The notes: generated by a model from the sequence alone, not told the origin. A DNA stretch of 64,000 nt from Pseudomonadota bacterium (GCA_037200975.1 JBBCGI010000001.1:3865716-3929715), one strand, 5' to 3'; counted from the first letter of the stretch, positions 17,522-26,635 are shown. Numbers and translations: made by a program.

Positions 17522-18430
17522 ATGCACACGGATACATGGGTCATTCCGGCCGAAACCTTCTCCGCGCGTATTCGCGGCAACTGCCTGTGCGGCGCGGTGC
17601 GCTGGTCCTACGACGCTCCGTTCACCACGATGCTGCACTGCCATTGCTCGGTGTGCCGCAAACAGCACGGCACGTTGTTCGCGACCTTCCTGGCCGGCCC
17701 GCTAACTACCTGCCGCTGGCGCGGCGGCACGGAAAAGATCGTCACCTGGCAATCCTCGGCGCAGGGACGGCGCAGCTTCTGCTCGGTGTGCGGCTCGAAG
17801 GTGCCGGGAGTCGACCACGCGTCGCAGCAGGTGTTCATGCCGGCGGGCGCCGTCGGCGGCGACCTTGGAATGCGCCCGCAGATGCATTTGTTCGTGGGTT
17901 CGAAATCGGCACTGCACCAGCTGCACGACGGGCTGCCGAAACACGACGCCTTTCCACCGGAGTGGGGCTCGCAGGGGATCGATACTCCGCCGCGATCCGG
18001 GCGCGAAGGCGTGACCAGCGGCAGCTGCGCTTGCGGACAAATGCGTTTCGAGCTCGATGGCCGGCCGTTCCGCATGCATCACTGCCATTGCAGCCGCTGC
18101 CAGCATGCACGCGGCGGCGCGCACTCGACCAACGTGCTCTACAAGATCGAAGCGCTGCGTTACACGGAGGGCGAGCCGCTGTTGACCGACTTCGCCATGC
18201 CGGGCGCGCAGTATTTCGGCACGTCTTTCTGTTCGGCCTGTGGCGGCGCGCTGCCGCGGCGCACGGTGGCGGGCGGAGTCGCGGTGGTGCCGGTCGGCGC
18301 GCTCGACACGGATCCGCAGATTCATCCGATGGCGCACCAGTGGGTGTCGTCGAAGGTGTCGTGGTTCGACATCCACGATGGAATTCCGCAATTCGCGGAA
18401 GCGCCGCCGCGGCCGCCGGCGCCGGGTTAG
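17522..18430 (+). CDS. Double-domain GFA (CENP-V type) zinc protein
   Basis: A 302-residue protein made of two GFA (glutathione-dependent formaldehyde-activating enzyme-like) domains in tandem. The first has GNCLCGAVRW, LHCHCSVCRKQHG and SFCSVCGSK (residues ~18-85). The second has GSCACGQMRF, HHCHCSRCQHARG and SFCSACGGAL (~165-245). The paired CxC, CxxC and CxxCG clusters are the structural and catalytic zinc sites of the fold. Most family members are single-domain (~130-160 residues). The substrate is unknown, since few GFA homologues have been assigned. GGGAGGATCGAC provides a good ribosome-binding site. Confidence 0.87.
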   Translation: MHTDTWVIPAETFSARIRGNCLCGAVRWSYDAPFTTMLHCHCSVCRKQHGTLFATFLAGPLTTCRWRGGTEKIVTWQSSAQGRRSFCSVCGSKVPGVDHASQQVFMPAGAVGGDLGMRPQMHLFVGSKSALHQLHDGLPKHDAFPPEWGSQGIDTPPRSGREGVTSGSCACGQMRFELDGRPFRMHHCHCSRCQHARGGAHSTNVLYKIEALRYTEGEPLLTDFAMPGAQYFGTSFCSACGGALPRRTVAGGVAVVPVGALDTDPQIHPMAHQWVSSKVSWFDIHDGIPQFAEAPPRPPAPG

Positions 18431-18453
18431 TCGCCACGCCGGCTTGTGGGCCT

Positions 18454-19221
18454 TCAGCGCCGCTTGCGCACGTTGGCCGGCGCGGGTTCCTTCGAGTAGC
18501 CGTCCGGTACCTTGAACAACTGCGCATCCGGTTCTGCGCGTTCGATGTCGCTCAACTTGTATTTCGTCTCGCCGGTGCGCGGATCCTGGTAGGTAGCCTC
18601 CACGACCACTTGCAGGTCCTTTCCGTACCACTGCTCCGCGGACATGCGGATCGGTTGTTCGTTGCCCATGGCGCCAGCCGGGATGGTGGCCTCGATGCGG
18701 CTGCCGGCCACAGTCTCACCGTCGAGCTTGCGTTCACCGAGTTTGACGGGCGCCGACACCTTCATCGGCAGATGCGCCGGCCGCGGCGGACCGACGGTGA
18801 TGTCCGGCTCGAGCGAGGACGCGCCGGCCCTGCAGGGCACGATGGGCATGGTGACGGCCACCTTCGCGCCGGGCTGCAGCATGTAGCGCTCGCGCGCGCC
18901 CGGGTCGTCGATGACGGTGACGGTGGTGTGCACTTCGAGCGGCGTCGGGCCGCCGATCGACGACAGCGAATATTCGGCGCGCGTGCGGCCATCGCTGTCG
19001 CGCCACTGGCGGATGGTGTTCTGCCGCACGATGCGATTGCCGTCGGGCAACACGGAGACGGTTTCGCTCGTGCCGAGCGCCGAATACGGCGCGCCGGTGA
19101 TGACGCGCACGTTGTTAGGAGTGCAGGCGGTGGCCGGCTCCTGGCCGCGCGCCGCGGCGGCGAGCAGCGTGATGCCCGCCACCGCGGCGGCGGCTCTACT
19201 GAGTCTGCAGCGTGATGCCAT
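18454..19221 (-). CDS. Secreted protein of the ECF sigma operon, function unknown
   Basis: A 255-residue protein with an N-terminal signal peptide (MASRCRLSRAAAAVAG..., likely cleavage after AAARG). The mature part is beta-rich with a repeated hydrophilic pattern and no catalytic motif I recognise; it begins QEPATACTPNNVRVI. A C-terminal DIERAEPDAQLFKVPDGY stretch is reminiscent of proteins that bind or sense small molecules in the periplasm. It overlaps the 3' end of the anti-sigma-like gene by 26 bp and is third in the sigma, anti-sigma, secreted-protein order, so it may be a regulon member or signal input. Confidence 0.65.
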   Translation of the reverse strand: MASRCRLSRAAAAVAGITLLAAAARGQEPATACTPNNVRVITGAPYSALGTSETVSVLPDGNRIVRQNTIRQWRDSDGRTRAEYSLSSIGGPTPLEVHTTVTVIDDPGARERYMLQPGAKVAVTMPIVPCRAGASSLEPDITVGPPRPAHLPMKVSAPVKLGERKLDGETVAGSRIEATIPAGAMGNEQPIRMSAEQWYGKDLQVVVEATYQDPRTGETKYKLSDIERAEPDAQLFKVPDGYSKEPAPANVRKRR

Positions 19222-19729
19222 CGCGGTTTCCTTTATCCGGGTTCTTCGCGGCTTCGGCGGGCACGACCTTCTCGATGCGCAGCGTGCCGTCGTTCGAAAC
19301 GATGACGTCGATCCAGTAACGCTTGCCGGTGGCCTTCGCCTCGGGATCGACGGCTACCAGTGTGCCGGCCGGCGAATATTCCGCGGGAATCTGCAGTGCG
19401 ACAGAATCCGCGGGCCACATGGAGAAATTCGCCGGTGGCCAGGCGGGTTCGCGCGTGGAATCCGCCGCGGCTTCGCGATGCGCGCGCCGCTCGAGGTTCA
19501 CGCCGGCGAACACGCCCACGAGGATGGCGACGGTCGCCACGCCGGCCGCGGCCGCCCACCGGGGCAAGCGCGACAGGCGCCGGGCCGGATGAATGCGCGA
19601 CGCCGGCCGATGACCTGCGACCAATTGGTCGATCCGCGCATCCAGGTCTTCCGAGGGAGATATTTGCGCCAGTTCCCGCGAGAACCGGCGCACCAGCGTT
19701 TCCACCTGGGGGTGCAGGTTGTGGGTCAT
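19196..19729 (-). CDS. Putative membrane anti-sigma factor
   Basis: A 177-residue protein starting at ATG that overlaps the sigma-factor stop (ATGA). The N-terminal ~50 residues are cytoplasmic and charged. One transmembrane helix follows (WAAAAGVATVAILVGVFAGV, ~57-76), then a ~100-residue periplasmic domain (YWIDVIVSNDGTLRIEKVVP). This is the usual anti-sigma arrangement, although no zinc-binding HxxxCxxC motif is visible. The assignment therefore rests mainly on gene order and topology. Confidence 0.62.
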   Translation of the reverse strand: MTHNLHPQVETLVRRFSRELAQISPSEDLDARIDQLVAGHRPASRIHPARRLSRLPRWAAAAGVATVAILVGVFAGVNLERRAHREAAADSTREPAWPPANFSMWPADSVALQIPAEYSPAGTLVAVDPEAKATGKRYWIDVIVSNDGTLRIEKVVPAEAAKNPDKGNRDGITLQTQ

Positions 19730-20331
19730 GACAATCCTTCCTGCACGAGCGTCGTTTCTTCGGCGAGCTCGATCAGCTCGAGCGACGCCAGGCGCAGCGT
19801 GAGCAGGGCGCGCGCTCGATGCAGCCGCGAGCGCACGGTGCCGACCGGGCAACCGAGGATCCCCGCGACGGTGGCATAGGGCAGCTCTTCGAGATCACAC
19901 AAGGCAATGACTTCGCGATGTTGCAACGGCAGTTCGAGGATGGCGCGCCGGAAAGCGCGGGTCCGCTCGCCGCGCGCGATCTCGTCGAGGGGGCTGTCGC
20001 CGGAGCTCACCTGCACCTGCGCGCCTTCATCGTCCAGATCGAGTGCCACGAGCCGCTTCTCGTGCCGGAAATGGCGGCTGATGCGATGACGCAGCACGCC
20101 GCACAGGTAACCGAACACGCTGCCCTGCGCCGGATCGAACCGGTTCGGTTCGCGCAGCAACGCCACGAAGGTGTCGTGCACGAGGTCCTCGGCGGCCTGG
20201 CGCGAACGGCACATGGCCGAGGAAAACCGCAGCAGTGCGCGTCCATGACACTCATACAACTCGCGCAGGGCGGTAGTATCGCCCGCTGCGAGCCGCGCCA
20301 TTTGTGTGGAATCGTCGACAGCTGTTCTCAT
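19726..20331 (-). CDS. ECF-family RNA polymerase sigma factor
   Basis: A 201-residue protein starting at ATG (MRTAVDDSTQMARLAAGD). It has sigma region 2 with LYECHGRALLRFS and AAEDLVHDTFVALLREPNRFD, a variable linker, and region 4 with LELPLQHREVIALCDLEEL, PYATVAGILGCPVGTVRSRL and HRARALL, i.e. the helix-turn-helix that reads the -35 element. The length is typical of ECF sigmas. The ATGA overlap with the membrane anti-sigma-like gene supports a regulated sigma/anti-sigma pair. A longer open frame upstream is not needed. Confidence 0.92.
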   Translation of the reverse strand: MRTAVDDSTQMARLAAGDTTALRELYECHGRALLRFSSAMCRSRQAAEDLVHDTFVALLREPNRFDPAQGSVFGYLCGVLRHRISRHFRHEKRLVALDLDDEGAQVQVSSGDSPLDEIARGERTRAFRRAILELPLQHREVIALCDLEELPYATVAGILGCPVGTVRSRLHRARALLTLRLASLELIELAEETTLVQEGLS

Positions 20332-20447
20332 TTTGTTCGCTGCTTCCCGGGTGTGCCGCGACACACGACACCCGGCATTGGGGCGGCGCCGCCGAAAAAA
20401 GTTCCTGCGGTCCGCGTTTGGGGCGGTCATGAAATGCGCGGACACGA

Positions 20448-21176
20448 TCAGCCCCGCTCGACGGGTACGCCGATGACGTAACCCTCGCCGTGTACCGTCT
20501 TGATGATGCGCGGACCGCGCGCGTCGTCGCCCAGCACCTGCCGCAGCCGGCTGATGCGCACGTCGATGCTGCGATCGAACGGCGCGGCGTCGCGGCCGCG
20601 CGCGTGTTCGACGAGTTTTTCGCGCGACACCACGCGATTGCCGTACGCCAGCAGCGTCGCGAGCACGCGATAGTCCGAGCTGCGCAAGGTTGTCGGGCTG
20701 CCCTGCGGGTCTGCGAGTTCGCGCGCGACGACGTCCAGGCACCAGCCGCTGAAGCGGTACCGGCGCGCCCGCGCCGGCGTGGCGGCGCTGCCCGCGTCAT
20801 TCGAGCGGCGCAGCAGGTTGTGGATACGCGCCAGCAATTCGCGTGAATTGACCGGCTTTTCCAGGTATTCGTCCGCGCCCATTTCGAGCCCCAGGATGCG
20901 ATCCACCTCGTCCACGCGCCGCGCGAGGATGATGACCGGCACGTCGCTCGCGGCGCGCAGCGCGCGACACAGCCGCAGCGCGTCCTGGTGCGCGGCATCG
21001 AGCACGACCAGATCGACGCGGGTGCGCTCCAGCGCGCGATACATGGCGGCAGCGCCGTTCGCCGCGCTGACGCGCAGCCCCCGCACGTCGAGCGTATGCG
21101 CGAGCGCCGTGCGCGATTCGCGGTCCTCGTCGACGATCAACACGTGCCGTTGTCTGGACATCACCTTCTGACTCAT
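20448..21176 (-). CDS. OmpR/PhoB-type response regulator (no kinase gene nearby)
   Basis: A 242-residue protein. The receiver domain (~10-125) has the acidic pocket (VLIVDED), the phospho-acceptor Asp in VVLDAAH (about residue 60) and the conserved Lys in YLEKPV. The winged-helix DNA-binding domain (~145-240) ends ARGPRIIKTVHGEGYVIG, the classical OmpR C-terminal wing. An alternative start 15 bp downstream (MSRQRHVL) is also possible. No histidine kinase gene is adjacent. It is transcribed divergently from the BamA homologue, separated by ~130 bp. Confidence 0.88.
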   Translation of the reverse strand: MSQKVMSRQRHVLIVDEDRESRTALAHTLDVRGLRVSAANGAAAMYRALERTRVDLVVLDAAHQDALRLCRALRAASDVPVIILARRVDEVDRILGLEMGADEYLEKPVNSRELLARIHNLLRRSNDAGSAATPARARRYRFSGWCLDVVARELADPQGSPTTLRSSDYRVLATLLAYGNRVVSREKLVEHARGRDAAPFDRSIDVRISRLRQVLGDDARGPRIIKTVHGEGYVIGVPVERG

Positions 21177-21304
21177 TGCCACGGGCAGCGCGAAAAGTTC
21201 CATCGCGGAGATTTTCCCGGCGGCGGCTACAGATCGTTACATCCGTCAACAATCTCGAACAATTTCGTCCGAACCTGTTGCGGGTACGCCGGTCGTACCC
21301 CGGG

Positions 21305-23722
21305 ATGACAGGGATCCAAACGATTCGACACACCGCGCGGCTGCTGGCGCTGCTCGCCGTAGTAGTTAGCCCGCGCGACGCCACGGCGGAACCTTTCGAG
21401 CCGTTCGAAGTGACCGCCATCCGCATCGAGGGCCTGCAACGCATCACCGAAGGCACGGTGTTCAATCAATTGCCGGTGAATCCGGGCGACCGGCTGGACC
21501 AGCGGCGCGTGCGCGAGGCACTGCGCGCGGTGAACGGCATGGGTTTCTTCCGCGACGTCGAGTTCCGGCGCGAAGACGGCGGCGTGTTGCTGCTGGTGGT
21601 GCAGGAGCGGCCCACGATCAGGAGCTTCGAGGTCAAGGGCAACAAGGAGGTCAAGACCGAGGACCTCCTGAAGTCGATGCGCAACATCGGCATTGCCAAC
21701 GGCAAGATCCTCAACCGTTCCGCGCTCGAGGACGTGCGCCAGTTCCTGATCGAACAGTATTTCTCGCGCGGCCGCTACGACGTGCGGGTCGACGCCAAGG
21801 TCGATGAACAGCCCGGCAACCTGGTCGACGTACACATCGAGATCGCCGAGGGCAAACGCGCGCGCATCCGCCAGATCAACATCGTCGGCAACGATCGGTT
21901 TGCCGATGGCGAACTGCTCGGAGACCTCGAGCTCAAGCGGACCAACCTGCTGTCGTTCTACAAGGGCGACGACAAGTATTCGCGCGAATCGCTCGAAGGC
22001 GATCTCGAGAAGATCCGCTCGCATTACATGGATCGCGGTTACGCGAACTTCGAGATCACCTCGACGCAGGTGGCGCTGGCGCCCGAGAAAGATGACCTGT
22101 TCATCACGGTGAATGTGTTCGAGGGCGCCACGTTCATCGTGGGCGCGGTGAAACTCGCGGGGCGCTTCGTCGTGCCGCGTGAAGTCCTCGACCGGTACGT
22201 GTACGTCCGGCAGGGCGATGTCTTTTCGCGGCGCTTGATCGCGCAGACCGAGGAAGCCCTGCGCAATCGCCTGTCGGAGGAAGGGTTCAGCTTCGCCGAG
22301 GTGACGGGTTATCCGTCCACCGATGAAGCCGGGAACATCGCGCTGACTTTCCAGATCGAGCCCAACGCGCGCACCTACGTGCGCCGCATCGAGTTGCTCG
22401 GCGTGAAACGCACGCGCGACGACGTCTTGCGCCGGGAATTCCGCCAGCTCGAGGGCGCCGTGTTGTCGAACGCCGCGGTGACGCGCTCCGAGGAGCGCCT
22501 GCAGCAACTGCCTTACATCAAGTCGGTGGAGACCGAGACGAAGCGCGTGGAAGGGTCGCCCGATCAGGTGGACGTCCAGGTGACCATCGAGGAAGGACCT
22601 TCGTCGCAGATCGGCGCCGGTGTCGGATATTCCGAGCGGCAATCGTTCCTGCTGAACGCCAACTACGTCGACAGCAACCTGTTAGGCAGTGGCGAGCGGC
22701 TCGCGCTGGACGTGAACGGCGGTTCGTACAGCCGCGTATTCAGCGTCACGCACACCGATCCCTATTTCACGGCGAACGGTGTGTGGCGCAGCCTGAGCGC
22801 TTCCTACATCGAGCGCGAACGCCTCACGTCTTCCTTCTCGCAGTTCACCACGCAGACCTACAGCACGGGCGCCAGCGTCGGTTATCCGATCACGGAAAGA
22901 CAGGGCATCAATTTCGGCCTGACGTTCAGTCACGAGGACCTCGCCACGGTTTTCAGCTCGTCGACACAATTGCGCGACTGGGTGCGCAACAACGGCGACA
23001 GCTATTTCCGCCGCATCGGCCGCGATCCGATTCTCGGCACCGTGCTCGATACGCTGGAGCTGACCACGGGCTGGGTGTACGAAAACCGCGACCGCACGCT
23101 GTTCCCGACACGCGGCGGTTCGTACCGGCTGTCGCTCACCGCGACACCGCCCGGCAGTTCGGTCAGTTTCGCCACGGCCAACTTCCGCTCGCAGCAGTTC
23201 TTCCGCCTGCCACTGCCGCTGATCGACCGGATCCCTTTTTCGATTTCGACCGATCTTGGCTGGGGCACCGCGTTCGGCGACACCACCGACGTACCGCCGC
23301 ACCGCCACATCTTCACGGGCGGCAGCGACACGGTGCGCGGCTTTCGCGACGGCACGCTCGGGCCGCGCGATTCGCTCGGCAATCCGTACGGCGGCGATGC
23401 CGGCGTGGCCGCGCAGCTCGAGGCCGTCATCCCGCTCGGCGGCAAGCTCGCGAGCGCCGGGCGGCTGTCGCTGTTCGTCGATGCCGGGCAGTCGTATTTC
23501 TTAGGCGATACGCAATTCCGCAATCGGCGCGGCGATCGGACTGACTACCGGTTCGACCTCGGCGATCTGCGCGTGTCGAGCGGCATCTCGGTGCAGTGGC
23601 TCTCGCCCATGGGGCTGTTCCGCTTCAGCTACGCGATTCCGCTGCGTTACCAGAAGGAAACGCGGCGCGAATTCGGCGACGAACTCGAGCAATTCCAGTT
23701 TTCGGTGGGTCAGGCGTTCTGA
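21305..23722 (+). CDS. bamA: BamA-family outer-membrane protein assembly factor (stand-alone copy)
   Basis: An 805-residue protein with a signal peptide (to about ATAEP). Five POTRA domains follow from ~28 to ~355 (FEVTAIRIEGLQRITEGTVF opens the first), then a 16-strand-type barrel. In the barrel the lid motif TVRGFRDGTLGPRDSLGNPY sits near residue 676, and the protein ends ...FSVGQAF with terminal Phe. These are the features of BamA, which inserts beta-barrel proteins into the outer membrane. The usual neighbours (rseP upstream; skp/ompH, lpxD, fabZ downstream) are absent, so this may be a second copy. The ATG at 21305 gives a normal signal peptide; a longer frame reaches 21176 without one. 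Confidence 0.9.
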   Translation: MTGIQTIRHTARLLALLAVVVSPRDATAEPFEPFEVTAIRIEGLQRITEGTVFNQLPVNPGDRLDQRRVREALRAVNGMGFFRDVEFRREDGGVLLLVVQERPTIRSFEVKGNKEVKTEDLLKSMRNIGIANGKILNRSALEDVRQFLIEQYFSRGRYDVRVDAKVDEQPGNLVDVHIEIAEGKRARIRQINIVGNDRFADGELLGDLELKRTNLLSFYKGDDKYSRESLEGDLEKIRSHYMDRGYANFEITSTQVALAPEKDDLFITVNVFEGATFIVGAVKLAGRFVVPREVLDRYVYVRQGDVFSRRLIAQTEEALRNRLSEEGFSFAEVTGYPSTDEAGNIALTFQIEPNARTYVRRIELLGVKRTRDDVLRREFRQLEGAVLSNAAVTRSEERLQQLPYIKSVETETKRVEGSPDQVDVQVTIEEGPSSQIGAGVGYSERQSFLLNANYVDSNLLGSGERLALDVNGGSYSRVFSVTHTDPYFTANGVWRSLSASYIERERLTSSFSQFTTQTYSTGASVGYPITERQGINFGLTFSHEDLATVFSSSTQLRDWVRNNGDSYFRRIGRDPILGTVLDTLELTTGWVYENRDRTLFPTRGGSYRLSLTATPPGSSVSFATANFRSQQFFRLPLPLIDRIPFSISTDLGWGTAFGDTTDVPPHRHIFTGGSDTVRGFRDGTLGPRDSLGNPYGGDAGVAAQLEAVIPLGGKLASAGRLSLFVDAGQSYFLGDTQFRNRRGDRTDYRFDLGDLRVSSGISVQWLSPMGLFRFSYAIPLRYQKETRREFGDELEQFQFSVGQAF

Positions 23723-23751
23723 CGGCCGGTTTTGACCATCTCGGAGAAGAC

Positions 23752-25059
23752 ATGAACATTCGCAATCTCGCTGTGCCCGTACTGGCCGTGTTCGCGGCAT
23801 TCGCCTTGGTCGCCTGTGGCGGCAAGGGTGACGAAGAGGAGGGCGGCGATCCGCAGATCCGGCTGCTCAACCTGAGCGTCGGTTATCCGACGCTCGACAT
23901 GATGACCAACCTCGATGCCGACGATGACGACGACGATGAGACGCAGGCGGCGTCGGTGGCGCTCAACGCGGTGAGTCAGTACGCGGAGCTCGATTCCGAT
24001 GACTACACCATCAAGCTGCGCCGCACCGGTTCGGGCAGCATCCTGCGTTCGTTCGCCGGCGAGGAACTGGTCGAGGGCACGATCAACACGTACGTGGCCT
24101 ATGGAGAAGTGGGCGCCTTCGGCGCGTTACGCATCGACGACACGCTGGAAGAGGCCGACGCCGGCGAGAGCAAGCTCGGCATCGCCAATGTCTCCTCGGC
24201 GGGCGCGCTCGACGTGTACCTGACCGATCCGGACGTCGATCTGGACGACACCACGCCGGTGTTGTCGTCGGTCGGCGGTTCCATCGCGCAGGTCACGCTC
24301 GACAGCGGCAACTACCGGCTCAGAGTGACCGCGGCCGGCGATACCGCCGACGTGCGGCTCGACATCGCGACCCTGACACTCGCGGATCGCGGCGTCGCAT
24401 CGCTGATCCTCACCTCCACGCAGGGCGGCATGCTGGCCAATGCCATCTATCTACCGCAGGAGGGTCAGCCCACGAAGCTGGCGAATACCAAGGCACGCCT
24501 GCGCGGCGCGGTCGGTGTGGCCAACGGCGCCAACGCCTCCATCCAGGTCCAGGGGCGCAGCATCGTGACGGCGGCCACGGCCGGCGTGATCGGCAGCAAG
24601 TACACCTTGCTGGATTCGGGTTCCGTGCCCGTGACGCTCACCGTGAACGGCGTCGCCGTGCCGATGCCCAACATCGACCTGCAGGCGGGCGCGGACTACA
24701 CCTTGCTCGCCTGGAGCAATGCCGATGGCCCACGGGTCAGCCTGATCGTCGACGACAACCGGCTGCCCACCTCCGGCAGCACCAAGCTGCGCCTGTTGAA
24801 CGGCATGTCGACGCTGGCCGCGCCTTTGACCTTGTCGGTGGATTTCTCGCCGCTCATCGAGGGCACGTTGACGGGTGAGATTTCCGACGAAGTCGAGTTG
24901 ACCGGCGGCACCGACCGGCAGATCGATATCTCCAGTACCTCGACGGCCGCGAACGTGTTGACGCGCAACGGCGTGACGTTGCAGAACAACTCCATCTACA
25001 CCTTCTTCATCACCGACAACGGCCCCACGGCGATCGGCGTCCTGCGCCGAGACCGCTGA
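23752..25059 (+). CDS. DUF4397-domain lipoprotein
   Basis: A 435-residue protein behind a good GGAGAAG site. The signal peptide ends in a lipobox (FALVACGG), so Cys is the predicted lipidated residue. A short acidic patch (DADDDDDDE) follows. Two regions of Ig-like DUF4397 character are visible: IRLLNLSVGYPTLDM with ALDVYLTDPD, and KLRLLNGMSTLAAPLTLSVD. The protein is probably anchored to the inner leaflet of the outer membrane. It begins 29 bp after the BamA homologue on the same strand and may be co-transcribed, but no functional link can be read from sequence. Confidence 0.78.
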   Translation: MNIRNLAVPVLAVFAAFALVACGGKGDEEEGGDPQIRLLNLSVGYPTLDMMTNLDADDDDDDETQAASVALNAVSQYAELDSDDYTIKLRRTGSGSILRSFAGEELVEGTINTYVAYGEVGAFGALRIDDTLEEADAGESKLGIANVSSAGALDVYLTDPDVDLDDTTPVLSSVGGSIAQVTLDSGNYRLRVTAAGDTADVRLDIATLTLADRGVASLILTSTQGGMLANAIYLPQEGQPTKLANTKARLRGAVGVANGANASIQVQGRSIVTAATAGVIGSKYTLLDSGSVPVTLTVNGVAVPMPNIDLQAGADYTLLAWSNADGPRVSLIVDDNRLPTSGSTKLRLLNGMSTLAAPLTLSVDFSPLIEGTLTGEISDEVELTGGTDRQIDISSTSTAANVLTRNGVTLQNNSIYTFFITDNGPTAIGVLRRDR

Positions 25060-25062
25060 GAA

Positions 25063-25078
25063 AAAGGGGACATGCCTA
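25063..25078 (+). repeat. Half-site of the 47959 palindrome family
   Basis: AAAGGGGACATGCCTA here is identical over 16 bp to the arm of the long palindrome at 47959-48026. It starts 3 bp after the stop of the DUF4397 gene, in a 73-bp gap between convergent genes. No matching opposite arm is present, so this looks like a solo or eroded element. Confidence 0.6.
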
Positions 25079-25132
25079 ATTAACGAAGACAGTGTGGCGT
25101 TCGAGTCAACCAATGGCGCGCGATCTTTTTCG

Positions 25133-26635
25133 TCAGTTCCGCGCAGTGAACTCAAGGGTCTGAAGCGTGGCCGGTGAAGTAGGCGCGAGGATGATCTTCG
25201 CGCTCAGCGTGCCACGCTCGCAGGCAAAGGTCAGCGTTGCCGACATCGCCGTGTCGGTGTCGGCCGGAATTGCGGGCTGGCAGGCGCCGAGCTTGCGCTT
25301 GAGGTCGGCGATGTCGCGGTTCCTGAGCGCCGCGCTGCGATCGAGCAGGAAGTTCATCGCCAGCGCGGCGCGCGCGATCAGGACGTCGCCCGACGAATAC
25401 ATGCGACCGACCGCGGCGGACATTTCCTGCGGCGCGCTGCCCGGCGGCGCCTGCAGTTCCGGAAAGGCTCCGGACGCGGCCAGCACATCGGCGGCTTCGC
25501 GCACCACGCGCGAAGCCGGGGCGTAGGTGCGATTGGCGAAGGCGAACACACCGAGACCGCGATTCGGAATGAACAGGACGTTCGAACCGAATCCCGGCAA
25601 TCCGCCGGAATGCCCGAAGTGCACGCCGAGCTGGCAATCGCTGTACGACACGATGCCGAAACCGTACGCCATCGAACGCGGGCATTCGCCGGGAATCAAT
25701 GGCGGCGCGACCAGCGAGTAGTTCGCGGGGCGTGCGATCTCGCGCACACTCGCGCGGCGCAGGATGTCGCCGTCGGCACCGTCACGCGGCGGCCAGGCGC
25801 CGAGGACCCAACGTACGTATTTTGCGTAGTCGTTCGCGGTGGTAGTGAGGCCGCCCATGGCGCCGAAGACGCCGGGCCCGAGGGTGGGTTCCTCGAGCCA
25901 TGCGTCGTCCTCCCAGCGGTAACCGAGGGCGCGGCGGCTGGCGGGCGCGCGGGCGATGTCGTAGCCCGTCGAGGTCATGCCTAGCGGCCTGATCAGCGAA
26001 TCCGTGACGTATTCCGCGTAGTTAGTCCCGGCGGTGTTGGTGATGAGGCGCCCCACCAGGGCGTAGCCGAAGTTCGAATATTCGTAGGCCATGGCGGGCG
26101 CGCGTGAGAACGGAACGCTGCGCTCGAGCAATCGCGTGAAATCGGACTCGCTCATGTCGAGCTGGCGGTCGCCCCAGGGATCGTCGGTGACGAAACCGGC
26201 GCCGTGCGACAACAGGTCGCGCACCGTGATCTTCGGGCTGTCGGCCGTCGGGTATTTGAACGCGCGTAACTCCGGGATGTAGTTCTCCGCCGGCGCGTCG
26301 AGCGACACCTTGCCGGCATCGCGTAGTTTGAGTGTCGCCAGAGCCGCCATTTGTTTCGACATCGAGGCGATGCGAAAGACCGTATCGGCGCTCACCGGCG
26401 TCTTCGATTGCAGGTCCTGCACGCCAAAGGACTTCACGCGCACGAACTGGCCGTTGGCGACTACGCCGTACACGAGGCCGGGTACATGGTTCTCCTGCAT
26501 GAACTTTTCGAAGAGGGGATCGAGACTGGCGAGGGCGGTGTCGGCACCCGCGGGCGACGCAGCGTGCGCTGTGTGCACCAGAAACAACGCGAGGGCGGAG
26601 GCGAAAACCCGGGAAAGAAAATGGCGGAGTTGCAT
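25133..26635 (-). CDS. Serine hydrolase, beta-lactamase/class C (penicillin-binding) family
   Basis: A 500-residue secreted protein with a signal peptide (~1-25, ending AHA). The SxxK catalytic motif is Ser91-Met-Ser-Lys94 (RIASMSKQM), and the second motif is Y-x-N in YEYSNFGYALV. A third His-Ser-Gly-type motif follows in VHFGHSGGLPG. This is the fold of class C beta-lactamases, DD-peptidases and esterases. The extra ~120 C-terminal residues after the catalytic domain (from ~385) form a separate domain. Physiological substrate unknown; antibiotic resistance should not be assumed. Confidence 0.88.
   Translation of the reverse strand: MQLRHFLSRVFASALALFLVHTAHAASPAGADTALASLDPLFEKFMQENHVPGLVYGVVANGQFVRVKSFGVQDLQSKTPVSADTVFRIASMSKQMAALATLKLRDAGKVSLDAPAENYIPELRAFKYPTADSPKITVRDLLSHGAGFVTDDPWGDRQLDMSESDFTRLLERSVPFSRAPAMAYEYSNFGYALVGRLITNTAGTNYAEYVTDSLIRPLGMTSTGYDIARAPASRRALGYRWEDDAWLEEPTLGPGVFGAMGGLTTTANDYAKYVRWVLGAWPPRDGADGDILRRASVREIARPANYSLVAPPLIPGECPRSMAYGFGIVSYSDCQLGVHFGHSGGLPGFGSNVLFIPNRGLGVFAFANRTYAPASRVVREAADVLAASGAFPELQAPPGSAPQEMSAAVGRMYSSGDVLIARAALAMNFLLDRSAALRNRDIADLKRKLGACQPAIPADTDTAMSATLTFACERGTLSAKIILAPTSPATLQTLEFTARN

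Noticed and set aside
17209-19215. 668-residue open frame on the plus strand across the GMC, GFA and secreted-protein genes
   Set aside because: It overlaps three genes with clear family motifs in other frames and has no recognisable domain itself.
25133-26635. Beta-lactamase resistance gene
   Set aside because: The SxxK/YxN fold is shared with many esterases and peptidases; the extra C-terminal domain and lack of a regulator give no support for antibiotic hydrolysis.
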